The notes below the pieces were generated by a model, which was not told the origin of the DNA, made no database searches, and saw only the letters and a list, made by a program, of their open reading frames with translations. From contig JAJZYL010000006.1 of NCBI GenBank assembly GCA_021798095.1, positions 1 to 19,244 of the forward strand: 19,244 bases of DNA. Reading direction: 5' to 3'. This document shows positions 13,467-19,244 of this stretch, piece after piece. Numbering within the stretch: the stretch's first letter is position 1; every line of letters starts with the position of its first letter. This DNA is from an archaeon (GTDB taxonomy: Archaea > Thermoproteota > Nitrososphaeria > Conexivisphaerales > UBA164). The translations under genes were made by a program, and so were the position numbers.

Positions 13467-14009
13467 CTATAATGGTAGACTGTACAGCTCCCTGATCACC
13501 CTTTCTAGCAGTTTGAGCGATTTTGAAGGGCTGAGCTTCGAGCCCTCCTTCAAGGCAGGCTTCAGCGCTTCAGGTTCTGTGCCAAACACTTCAAGGACTC
13601 CCCTATCTACTTCCCTTATTACCCTCATGGCGTTGCCGCGTCCCAGAGCAGCCATTTCCACCAGGACCTGCTGGGCAGTTACAAGACCCACTTCGGTGCT
13701 CACAAGAAGGTCATATGGAGTGGGTGACCTGATATGCCATGGGCCCCCCGAAGAGAACTTTCCCCTTCTTAACAGGCCGCTGAACTGGACTACAAAATCA
13801 CTAGAGCTTGACATCCTTGCCAGGTCCCTTTCATCAACGATATAAATGAGGTGAGGGTCCGGATCATCCATAAACGCGTAATTCCTGAGGATATCGAATG
13901 CAGATATCCCGCCGACGCCAATTACATCATCTATCGAATCCACGGCCAGAAGGGACAGCTCCATCCCCTCCGTCTCATCCCACATGCAATCAATTCTTCT
14001 TCTTATCAA
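13467..14009 (-). CDS. Conserved-context protein of unknown function
   Basis: 180 residues, not recognised. The N-terminal half (AVDSIDDVIGVGGISAFDILRNYAF, HLIYIVDERDLARM) looks like an alpha/beta fold with Gly-rich turns; the middle has GPWHIRSPTPYDLLVSTEVGL; the C-terminal 80 residues are helical and basic. No membrane segment. The start is TTG 14009, because GGAGGAGG lies 6 nt upstream and the first 20 nt overlap the nucleotidyltransferase end; ATG 13985 is the alternative (eight residues shorter, no SD). Last gene of a three-gene operon, so a role linked to the nucleotidyltransferase or its substrate is likely by context only. Confidence 0.75.
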   Translation of the reverse strand: MIRRRIDCMWDETEGMELSLLAVDSIDDVIGVGGISAFDILRNYAFMDDPDPHLIYIVDERDLARMSSSSDFVVQFSGLLRRGKFSSGGPWHIRSPTPYDLLVSTEVGLVTAQQVLVEMAALGRGNAMRVIREVDRGVLEVFGTEPEALKPALKEGSKLSPSKSLKLLERVIRELYSLPL

Positions 14010-14775
14010 CGATTTCCTCCTCCAGCTCGTCTATAAATTCGATTGCCCTCCTGAGGTCCCGTAGATCGGCCCTGGGGTTAACCTCCATCCTGCCCTCTAG
14101 CACACTTGACAGAAGCCCTGACCACCGGGGCCTGTTCTTCATCATCGATTTTGCAGCCTCGATTCTACCTTCGCTCCCCCCCTTAAGCAGCCTATAATTG
14201 AGGGCGGCGCTGAGCGTGGCATACTGGAACAACTCGAACCTAGAATCTGGCTTCATTTTAACTGCGGCAAACAAGAGCCCCTTGAGCCAGGGGAAGGCGT
14301 AGCAGTCCGAAAGCGCCTTCTGAGGGGTATATGGCAGAATCGGGAATAGGTCCCTAAGAGGTGGGCCATGTAGTGTTTCACAGTTGAGGAACATGCTCCT
14401 TGCCAGATTGGTCTGATGGGTGGCCCTCCTCCATACTGCCAGCTGCGTTTCCAGGTTCATATGTACAGCTATAAGCGGTTTACCGTCTATAGACGGCTTC
14501 CATGGGCCGTCCTTGATAGTCCATTCTATCCTTACCTGTTTTGATTTCCCCTTGATATCCTCCAGAGCCATGGCATATGCCCTTATATCGTTCGCATTAA
14601 GCCTGCCAATAACCACCAGGAAGTCCAGGTCCTGATTTATGATCTTATATTCGGAGTTAACTGTGCTTCCCATGAGCGTGACATTGATTAGATTCCGGTG
14701 AAACGCTCTTATCGCGCTCGCCGTCACCAGCCTTTTGGTATCCTCTATCGCGGCTTTGAATTCCTCTAGATCCAT
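13990..14775 (-). CDS. Nucleotidyltransferase-fold protein
   Basis: 261 residues. The polymerase-beta-type nucleotidyltransferase core is visible: LMGSTVNSEYKIINQDLDFLVVIG, with G36-S37 and the metal pair D49 and D51, followed by a possible third carboxylate E84 in VRIEWTIKDG. The remaining 170 residues are mostly helical and end with an acidic then basic tail (DELEEEIVDKKKN). Substrate unknown: members transfer NMP to tRNA, proteins, antibiotics or small molecules. The ATG at 14775 overlaps the upstream TIM-barrel gene by 10 nt, with AGGGAAAGGGG just before it, and the 3' end overlaps the next gene by 20 nt. It is too large and isolated to be a typical MNT/HEPN toxin-antitoxin member. Confidence 0.82.
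   Translation of the reverse strand: MDLEEFKAAIEDTKRLVTASAIRAFHRNLINVTLMGSTVNSEYKIINQDLDFLVVIGRLNANDIRAYAMALEDIKGKSKQVRIEWTIKDGPWKPSIDGKPLIAVHMNLETQLAVWRRATHQTNLARSMFLNCETLHGPPLRDLFPILPYTPQKALSDCYAFPWLKGLLFAAVKMKPDSRFELFQYATLSAALNYRLLKGGSEGRIEAAKSMMKNRPRWSGLLSSVLEGRMEVNPRADLRDLRRAIEFIDELEEEIVDKKKN
14016..14023 (-). promoter_or_regulatory. Shine-Dalgarno site selecting TTG 14009
   Basis: Minus-strand GGAGGAGG within the end of the nucleotidyltransferase gene, 6 nt before TTG 14009. It decides the start of the 13467-14009 gene. Confidence 0.6.
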
Positions 14776-15497
14776 CCCCTTTCCCTCATATAATCGATTG
14801 AAGCTTCCAGGTCAGCCTCGCTGCCCAGCTCTAAGGTGAACATGGAAATTAAGGAAATGACTGGATCAAATTTGATGGTGCCGGCTCCAAGCGCCAGATG
14901 TTCATCTGAAGCTCCATCGTTGTCATGGACATGCACTTCCTTTATTAATGGATGAAGGACGTTCACCCACTCCTCCACTGCGATATTTGATGAAAAGGGG
15001 ATATGACCTACATCCAGACAGACGTTCAGCCCAGCTTCTTCAGCCAGCGCCTTGATCATCAGGGGATCGTCCGTGAACATGTTCTCCAGGAGCACCCTGA
15101 CCCCCCTATCCCTTCCCATTTTTGAGATCTCCACAAGGAGCTCACTGGCCCTCTGGAGCCATCCGCCTTTCAGGGATGGATAGCCGTATATGAGGGGGAT
15201 GTAGCCGTCATGGATAATCAGGTCATCAACCTCCAGGAGCGTGGCTGTTTCGATCGCCCACCCTAACCTGTCAAGCGTGAGTTCTCTGACACCCTGGTCA
15301 AGGGCCCCCGGGTTTAGATCCATAAATGGTCCATGGACGCTCTTAGCTATACCCCTCCCCGCATCCCTTACTGCCAGCACCTCCTCCTTGCTGGTGCCCA
15401 GCTTCCTTGTGTCAAAGTTAAGTTCGACGCTCATCCCGTGTCTCTTAGCCACCTCGATTGCCACAAGGTTATTGAGCAGTGGAAGATGTACTCTCAT
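14766..15497 (-). CDS. Xylose isomerase/Endo IV-like TIM-barrel protein
   Basis: 243 residues of the sugar-phosphate isomerase/AP endonuclease superfamily. Metal ligand positions parallel to endonuclease IV can be placed: H55 (VHGPF), H96 (IIHDG), E138 (LLENM), D162 and H165 (LDVGHIPF), H191 (VHVHDN), D198 and H200 (DEHLALGAG). DEHLALGAGTIKFDPV is typical of sugar isomerase/epimerase members more than of Nfo. It is shorter than Nfo and lacks the Nfo-specific DRHARIGRG block. First gene of the operon with the nucleotidyltransferase and the unknown protein; TATA 15521-15528 lies about 30 nt before the ATG. Sugar isomerase, epimerase or DNA-repair function cannot be told apart by sequence alone. 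Confidence 0.85.
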   Translation of the reverse strand: MRVHLPLLNNLVAIEVAKRHGMSVELNFDTRKLGTSKEEVLAVRDAGRGIAKSVHGPFMDLNPGALDQGVRELTLDRLGWAIETATLLEVDDLIIHDGYIPLIYGYPSLKGGWLQRASELLVEISKMGRDRGVRVLLENMFTDDPLMIKALAEEAGLNVCLDVGHIPFSSNIAVEEWVNVLHPLIKEVHVHDNDGASDEHLALGAGTIKFDPVISLISMFTLELGSEADLEASIDYMRERGWI

Positions 15498-15520
15498 TGC
15501 ATGGAAACTGTGTTGTATGG

Positions 15521-15528
15521 TTAATAAA
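15521..15528 (-). promoter_or_regulatory. TATA box of the TIM-barrel operon
   Basis: Minus-strand TTTATTAA inside an AT-rich run; first T about 30 nt before the ATG at 15497. The 167-nt gap to the thymidine kinase otherwise holds only that gene's promoter. Confidence 0.5.
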
Positions 15529-15636
15529 TATATTTAAAAAGTCCAGGCGTAAGTCGAAAGGGGTTGATACGAGGTTGCACCATCAGCTTAACACTATTAT
15601 TCAACCACGTTTCCATTCAGACAGCCCCCTTAATGC

Positions 15637-15642
15637 TTAAAA
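15637..15642 (+). promoter_or_regulatory. TATA box of tdk
   Basis: TTAAAA, first T 28 nt before the ATG at 15665. A second TTTAAAAG at 15651-15658 is too close to the ATG. Confidence 0.5.
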
Positions 15643-15664
15643 GCCTAGGGTTTAAAAGCTGTCC

Positions 15665-16195
15665 ATGGGCGGTTGGATCAAGGTCTATTCAGGCCCCATG
15701 TTCTCAAGGAAGACGGAAGAGCTCCTCATAGAATTAAAGCGTTACAATTTTGCGAACAAGAAGGTGGCCCTTTTCAAACATTCTATCGACACTAGATTAA
15801 AGGATGTGGTCAAAAGCCATGATGGCAGGTATATGCCGGCCATAGCGGTGAACGGGTCAGCCGAGATAGTGCCCCCGTCCAAGGGCTATGAAGTCATCGG
15901 AATAGACGAAGCCCAGTTCTTCGATGAAGGTGTAATAGATGTCGTAGGAGGTCTGGCTAACGACGGAAAGAGGGTGATCATCGCCGGCCTGGACAAGAAC
16001 TATCTGGGCGAGCCGTTTGGGCCCATGCCCGGCCTGCTGGCCATAGCGGATGAAGTTATCAAATTGACAGCGGTCTGCATGATATGCGGTGAACCGGCCA
16101 CCTTTTCCGCCAGAAAGATCAGCTCCAACAAGAGCATATTGATTGGTGGAGAGGACGTGTATGAACCCCGTTGCAGGGCCCATTTTAGGGTCTGA
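15665..16195 (+). CDS. tdk: Thymidine kinase (type II)
   Basis: Phosphorylates thymidine for salvage to dTMP. 176 residues. The phosphate loop is YSGPMFSRKTEELL (9-21), followed by SHDGRYMPAIAV, the catalytic-region IGIDEAQFF (79-86, with E82), AGLDKNYLGEPFGPMPGLLA and the zinc site C138, C141 (CMICG) and C170, H173 (YEPRCRAHF). The substrate-binding lasso between the zinc pairs is present. The usual Walker A Gly before Lys is Arg (R15). Leaderless start at ATG 15665. Confidence 0.95.
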   Translation: MGGWIKVYSGPMFSRKTEELLIELKRYNFANKKVALFKHSIDTRLKDVVKSHDGRYMPAIAVNGSAEIVPPSKGYEVIGIDEAQFFDEGVIDVVGGLANDGKRVIIAGLDKNYLGEPFGPMPGLLAIADEVIKLTAVCMICGEPATFSARKISSNKSILIGGEDVYEPRCRAHFRV

Positions 16196-16235
16196 TCAGG
16201 GATCGCCATTGCGGCCTTGATCATAACACAACCGA

Positions 16236-16242
16236 TATTTAC
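16236..16242 (+). promoter_or_regulatory. TATA box of the flavodoxin-like gene
   Basis: TATTTAC, first T exactly 28 nt before TTG 16264, which supports that start rather than TTG 16246. Confidence 0.5.
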
Positions 16243-16263
16243 CAGTTGCTTAACCAAAGGGCG

Positions 16264-16749
16264 TTGAAAATACTGATTGCATATTTCAGCTGGCGCGGAG
16301 CCACCGCCAAAGTGGCGGCCAGGCTTCTGAATGATGCGGCCGGTCACAAAGTAACTATTCTCCGGGCCTCCCCTAAAAAGGACAGGGAATACTGGCAATG
16401 GCTTATTCTTTCATTTTTTCCCGGAAGCTATGTCGACATAGACCTTGGGCTGCTTGATGTCAGCAAATATGACCTAATTCTGATGGGCAGCCCAAAATGG
16501 ACCGTCAGTTGCCCACCATTTAACCGGCTTTTAAAGAGCCTCCGAGGAACTGCGGGCAAGCGCGTTGGGTATTTCATGACCTACGGCGGTTTTGACGCGG
16601 AAAGGTACGTAAGGGCTTCATTAAGGGCGCTTGAGTCATTGAAGATGGAACCCATCGGCTCGCTGGCCGTTAAGCGCGTGCTTACCGAAGGACCGGGGTA
16701 TCTTCCTATGGTCGATGGCTTCTGGAAACACCTACAGGACGAAATTTAA
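16264..16749 (+). CDS. Flavodoxin-like FMN protein
   Basis: 161 residues. It begins KILIAYFSWRGATAKVA, the FMN phosphate loop of the flavodoxin fold (S-x-R-G-A-T in place of S-x-T-G-N-T), followed by YDLILMGSPKW (about 70-79) and GYFMTYGGFDAERYV (about 102-116), typical of flavodoxin-like proteins. TTG 16264 is preferred, because family members start right at this strand and a TATA box lies 28 nt upstream; TTG 16246 would add six residues. Likely an electron carrier or small flavin oxidoreductase; partner unknown. It stands alone between tdk and rli1. Confidence 0.82.
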   Translation: MKILIAYFSWRGATAKVAARLLNDAAGHKVTILRASPKKDREYWQWLILSFFPGSYVDIDLGLLDVSKYDLILMGSPKWTVSCPPFNRLLKSLRGTAGKRVGYFMTYGGFDAERYVRASLRALESLKMEPIGSLAVKRVLTEGPGYLPMVDGFWKHLQDEI

Positions 16750-16823
16750 GGCCCATGGTCTATTATCCTGGGAAACCGTGAGGAGATTGCGGAAAAGGGG
16801 GCCACGGGGAACCATCGACAGAG

Positions 16824-16830
16824 TTAAAAA
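16824..16830 (+). promoter_or_regulatory. TATA box of rli1
   Basis: TTAAAAA, first T 28 nt before the ATG at 16852; leaderless. Confidence 0.55.
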
Positions 16831-16851
16831 CCGACGTCCCCCCGTCACTAC

Positions 16852-18630
16852 ATGCAATCGACCAGGGTGGCGGTGATAGACAGGGACGTATGCAAGCCTA
16901 CAAAATGCAATCACGAGTGCCAGCGGTTCTGCCCACCTCAGATATCAGGGGAGAAGGTTATCGAATTCGGTGCCGATAGTTACCCGGTGATCAGTGAGAG
17001 CCTCTGCATAGGATGCGGCATATGCGTAAAGAAATGCCCCTTCGATGCCATTGACATAATAAACCTTCCCTCGGAGGTCGGCGAAGCGAGGATGCATCAG
17101 TACGGCCCTAATACGTTCAGGCTGTACAGGCTTCCACAGCTTAAACGCGGGTACATAGTCGGATTGACCGGGAAAAACGGCATAGGAAAGACTACCGCGA
17201 TAAACATCCTTTCGGGCAATATGGTGCCCAATCTGGGCTCGTATGACAGCCCGGTCAGCTGGAACGACGTGATTTCCCACTTTAAGGGCAACATCATGCT
17301 TAACTATATCAAGGAGCTTTCGTCTGGAAGCCTGAAAGTTTCGCTTAAGCCACAGGCAATTTACCAGATCCCGGCCCTATGGCCCAAAACGGTCAGGGAG
17401 ATGATCGATAAATATGATGAAGGCGAGGCGGCCAGCTGGATTAGTGAGCTGGAATTTTCGGGCGAACTGGATAAGCTTCCCTCCGAACTGAGCGGCGGCC
17501 AGCTGCAGAAGCTCGCCTTAATAGTGGCCGCCTCCAGGAAAAGCGATTACTATTTCTTTGATGAACCCAGTTCATTCATAGATGTAAATAACAGGATAAG
17601 GGTGGCGATGCTGATCCGAAGGCTTGCTGAGAAGGGGAGCGGTGTGCTGCTGATAGAGCACGATCTAACTTTTCTGGACTATGCAAGCGATTACGTGCAC
17701 ATAATTTACGGGGAGCCATCCGTCTATGGAATAGTTTCAAATCTGATGACCAATACGGCTGGCATAAACGCCCTGCTGAACGGCACGATACCCGAGGAGA
17801 ACGTACGTTTTAGGGACAACCCCGTGGTCTTCAATGCCCATACCGATACAAAATCTGAAGGTGGTGGGGTTAAGCTGCTTTCCTATGGGGCCATGAAGAA
17901 GAAATACCATAAATTCGAATTGAGCGTTTCGAAGGGGTTTCTCAATGAAAGCGAAATAGTTGGCATAATGGGGGCTAACGGGCTGGGCAAGACCACGTTC
18001 CTAAAGCTACTTGCCGGGGTTGAGGAGCCTGATAAAGGGACCGTCAGCAAGGACATAAAGATATCCTACAAGCCGCAGTACCTGAGCAGCGATTTCGATG
18101 GCACCGTAGAACAGCTGATCAGTTCCGGTTCGAGCGAATGGAATTCGGAGGAGAACATGACATATCTCATCAGGCCGCTCCGGATAGACGCCCTCCTTTC
18201 AAAGACGGTTGAAAACCTGAGCGGAGGGGAACTACAGAAGGTCGCCATAGCCCTGACGATGCTGAGGGATTCACAGGTGTACGCACTGGATGAGCCCTCG
18301 GCCTTTACCGATATAGAGGACAGGATAATGCTGGCAAAGGTGCTAGCAAATTACATCAAGAGAAATGGCAGGGCTGGCCTCGTAATAGACCATGACCTGA
18401 TGCTTCTTGATATAATATCGGATTCCATGATGATACTCAAGGGCACGCCAGACGAAAAGGGGGAGGTAATAGGGCCCATGGGAAAGGCTGCGGCCATGAA
18501 CACATTCCTAAAGGACATGCAGATAACCTACCGAAGGGACGCGTCAACTGGAAGGCCGCGTGTGAACAAGCCGGGCAGCAAGCTTGACAGACAGCAGAAG
18601 ATGGAAGGCCATTACTACTTCGTGGGTTGA
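16852..18630 (+). CDS. ABCE1/Rli1 ribosome recycling ATPase
   Basis: Splits post-termination ribosomes with aRF1/aPelota. 592 residues in the family order. The N-terminal domain has two [4Fe-4S] sites with all eight Cys (C14, C19, C23, C27; C52, C55, C58, C62 in LCIGCGICVKKCPF). NBD1 has TGKNGIGKTT, LSGGQLQK, FFDEPSSFIDV and EHDL. NBD2 has MGANGLGKTTF, LSGGELQKV, ALDEPSAFTDI and DHDL. Both ATP sites look active. The DEPSSYLD of most members reads DEPSSFID here, a conservative change. A strong archaeal/eukaryotic marker. Followed by a GC-rich hairpin cluster. Confidence 0.98.
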   Translation: MQSTRVAVIDRDVCKPTKCNHECQRFCPPQISGEKVIEFGADSYPVISESLCIGCGICVKKCPFDAIDIINLPSEVGEARMHQYGPNTFRLYRLPQLKRGYIVGLTGKNGIGKTTAINILSGNMVPNLGSYDSPVSWNDVISHFKGNIMLNYIKELSSGSLKVSLKPQAIYQIPALWPKTVREMIDKYDEGEAASWISELEFSGELDKLPSELSGGQLQKLALIVAASRKSDYYFFDEPSSFIDVNNRIRVAMLIRRLAEKGSGVLLIEHDLTFLDYASDYVHIIYGEPSVYGIVSNLMTNTAGINALLNGTIPEENVRFRDNPVVFNAHTDTKSEGGGVKLLSYGAMKKKYHKFELSVSKGFLNESEIVGIMGANGLGKTTFLKLLAGVEEPDKGTVSKDIKISYKPQYLSSDFDGTVEQLISSGSSEWNSEENMTYLIRPLRIDALLSKTVENLSGGELQKVAIALTMLRDSQVYALDEPSAFTDIEDRIMLAKVLANYIKRNGRAGLVIDHDLMLLDIISDSMMILKGTPDEKGEVIGPMGKAAAMNTFLKDMQITYRRDASTGRPRVNKPGSKLDRQQKMEGHYYFVG

Positions 18631-18657
18631 CCAAGCCAACCGTGGTGATTGGCCCTT

Positions 18658-18675
18658 GCGCCTGTGGGCAGGCGC
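18658..18675 (+). other. GC-rich perfect hairpin after rli1
   Basis: GCGCCTG, loop TGGG, CAGGCGC: seven perfect base pairs, 28 nt after the rli1 stop. Overlapping alternatives exist (GGGC/GCCC at 18666-18677 and TGTGG/CCACA at 18663-18684), and GCCAA/TTGGC (18635-18652) lies before it. No T-run follows, so it is not a classical terminator; it may stabilise the 3' end or act in the PAP2 upstream region. Confidence 0.6.
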
Positions 18676-18733
18676 CCATCCACACATGTTATCGCAATTC
18701 CAGCTATAGCCAATAAATAATCCGCTGTAAAGG

Positions 18734-18740
18734 TTTTAAA
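18734..18740 (+). promoter_or_regulatory. TATA box of the PAP2 gene
   Basis: TTTTAAA, first T of TTAAA 27 nt before ATG 18763, so that ATG is preferred to ATG 18745. Confidence 0.45.
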
Positions 18741-18762
18741 GGACATGGCTCCTGTCAATAGC

Positions 18763-19244
18763 ATGAAGCCGAGAGCTTATATGCTGCTGGGAGCGTTACT
18801 GGCTCTGGCTGTACTGCTTATCACGCTCTACCTGGTGCTTGTCGGAGAAGATAACTGGTTCAACGTCTCCCTGTTCTATGAGATATTCGGGCTGAGCGGG
18901 ATAAGCCCTACCTTAAACTCATTTATGATAATCCTGGCCCTGTACGGAAGGGAGTACTTCTGGATACCAGTAGTGGCAGCGTTATGGTTTCTTGGAAATA
19001 GAAGGCATCGCACCGCGGCCTTCATGATATCCGTAGCGTTCATAGCGGATATAATAATAGGAACAATCATGAAGGACGCTCTGGCGATGCAGAGGCCCTT
19101 CTTGTATCTTAATATCAATCCGCTCATAGCCAGGCCCCTGGACGCTAGCTATCCGTCAGGACATGCGCTTATAGTCTGGACCGGGGCCGGAATGAGCCTG
19201 CTAACCCTGAGCAAAAGATGGTATGTTCCCCTCAGCATAGAGGC
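18763..19244 (+). CDS. PAP2-family membrane phosphatase, partial
   Basis: Frame open from ATG 18763 to the right edge (about 160 residues seen). Several membrane helices, with KDALAMQRPF (K104-x6-R111-P112) and YPSGH (130-134), the first two of three PAP2 phosphatase motifs; the third (SRxxxxxH) lies outside the window. Members dephosphorylate lipid phosphates, such as polyprenyl pyrophosphate, at the membrane. ATG 18745 would add six residues (MAPVNS), but TATA spacing fits 18763. Confidence 0.88.
   Translation, partial: MKPRAYMLLGALLALAVLLITLYLVLVGEDNWFNVSLFYEIFGLSGISPTLNSFMIILALYGREYFWIPVVAALWFLGNRRHRTAAFMISVAFIADIIIGTIMKDALAMQRPFLYLNINPLIARPLDASYPSGHALIVWTGAGMSLLTLSKRWYVPLSIE

Noticed and set aside
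13990..14775. MNT/HEPN-type toxin-antitoxin pair with its downstream neighbour
   Set aside because: The nucleotidyltransferase is much longer than MNT antitoxins and the neighbour lacks a visible RxxxxH HEPN motif.
15541..15636. tRNA or small RNA between the TIM-barrel operon and tdk
   Set aside because: No cloverleaf, T-loop GTTCRA or CCA-like pattern; nothing beyond promoter sequence was seen.

Overview
The window comes from an archaeon. The evidence is an archaeal-type set of information genes (ABCE1/Rli1, GatD and GatE of the archaeal amidotransferase, archaeal-length Elp3, DUF131 membrane protein, endonuclease IV) and TATA boxes placed about 25-31 nt before start codons. A complex I-like nuoABCD cluster, with no canonical amidotransferase GatCAB, fits the Thermoplasmatota or a related acidophile-rich lineage. 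That lineage guess is weak: no rRNA, tRNA or complete marker phylogeny is available here.

Layout. 1-2460 (minus): nuoA-B-C-D, the peripheral-arm and membrane-anchor start of a respiratory complex I-type oxidoreductase; nuoD runs off the left edge. 2620-2943 (minus): a small basic orphan protein with its own promoter and Shine-Dalgarno (SD) site. 3025-4049 (minus): moaC-moaB for molybdopterin (Mo/W cofactor) synthesis. 4050-4514: a gene-poor gap with a 12-bp in-frame tandem repeat and two possible leaderless small genes. 4515-6098 (plus): elp3 tRNA-modifying enzyme. 6077-7445 (minus): a UbiA-like membrane protein and an HTH-CBS regulator, the latter divergent from 7625-10706 (plus) gatD-gatE, which makes Gln-tRNA(Gln). 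10709-10954 (minus): DUF131 membrane protein. 11105-13144 (plus): conserved archaeal membrane protein, endonuclease IV (nfo), and a polytopic membrane protein. 13145-13466: gap. 13467-15497 (minus): a tightly overlapped three-gene operon (sugar-isomerase/Endo IV-like TIM barrel, nucleotidyltransferase, unknown protein). 15665-19244 (plus): thymidine kinase, a flavodoxin-like protein, ABCE1/Rli1, and a PAP2 phosphatase cut by the right edge.

Expression logic. First genes of transcription units mostly have a TATA box whose first T lies 25-31 nt before the start codon and no SD, i.e. they look leaderless. Internal operon genes (nuoB, nuoC, nuoD, gatE, the 13467-14009 gene) instead carry GGAGGTG-like SD sites. 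TTG starts are common. This two-mode signature fixes several start codons and supports otherwise uncertain small ORFs.

Most of the window is housekeeping. The least explained parts are the 13467-15497 operon, the repeat/small-ORF gap at 4050-4514, and the orphan gene at 2620-2943. No CRISPR array, tRNA, rRNA, insertion sequence or phage gene was seen.
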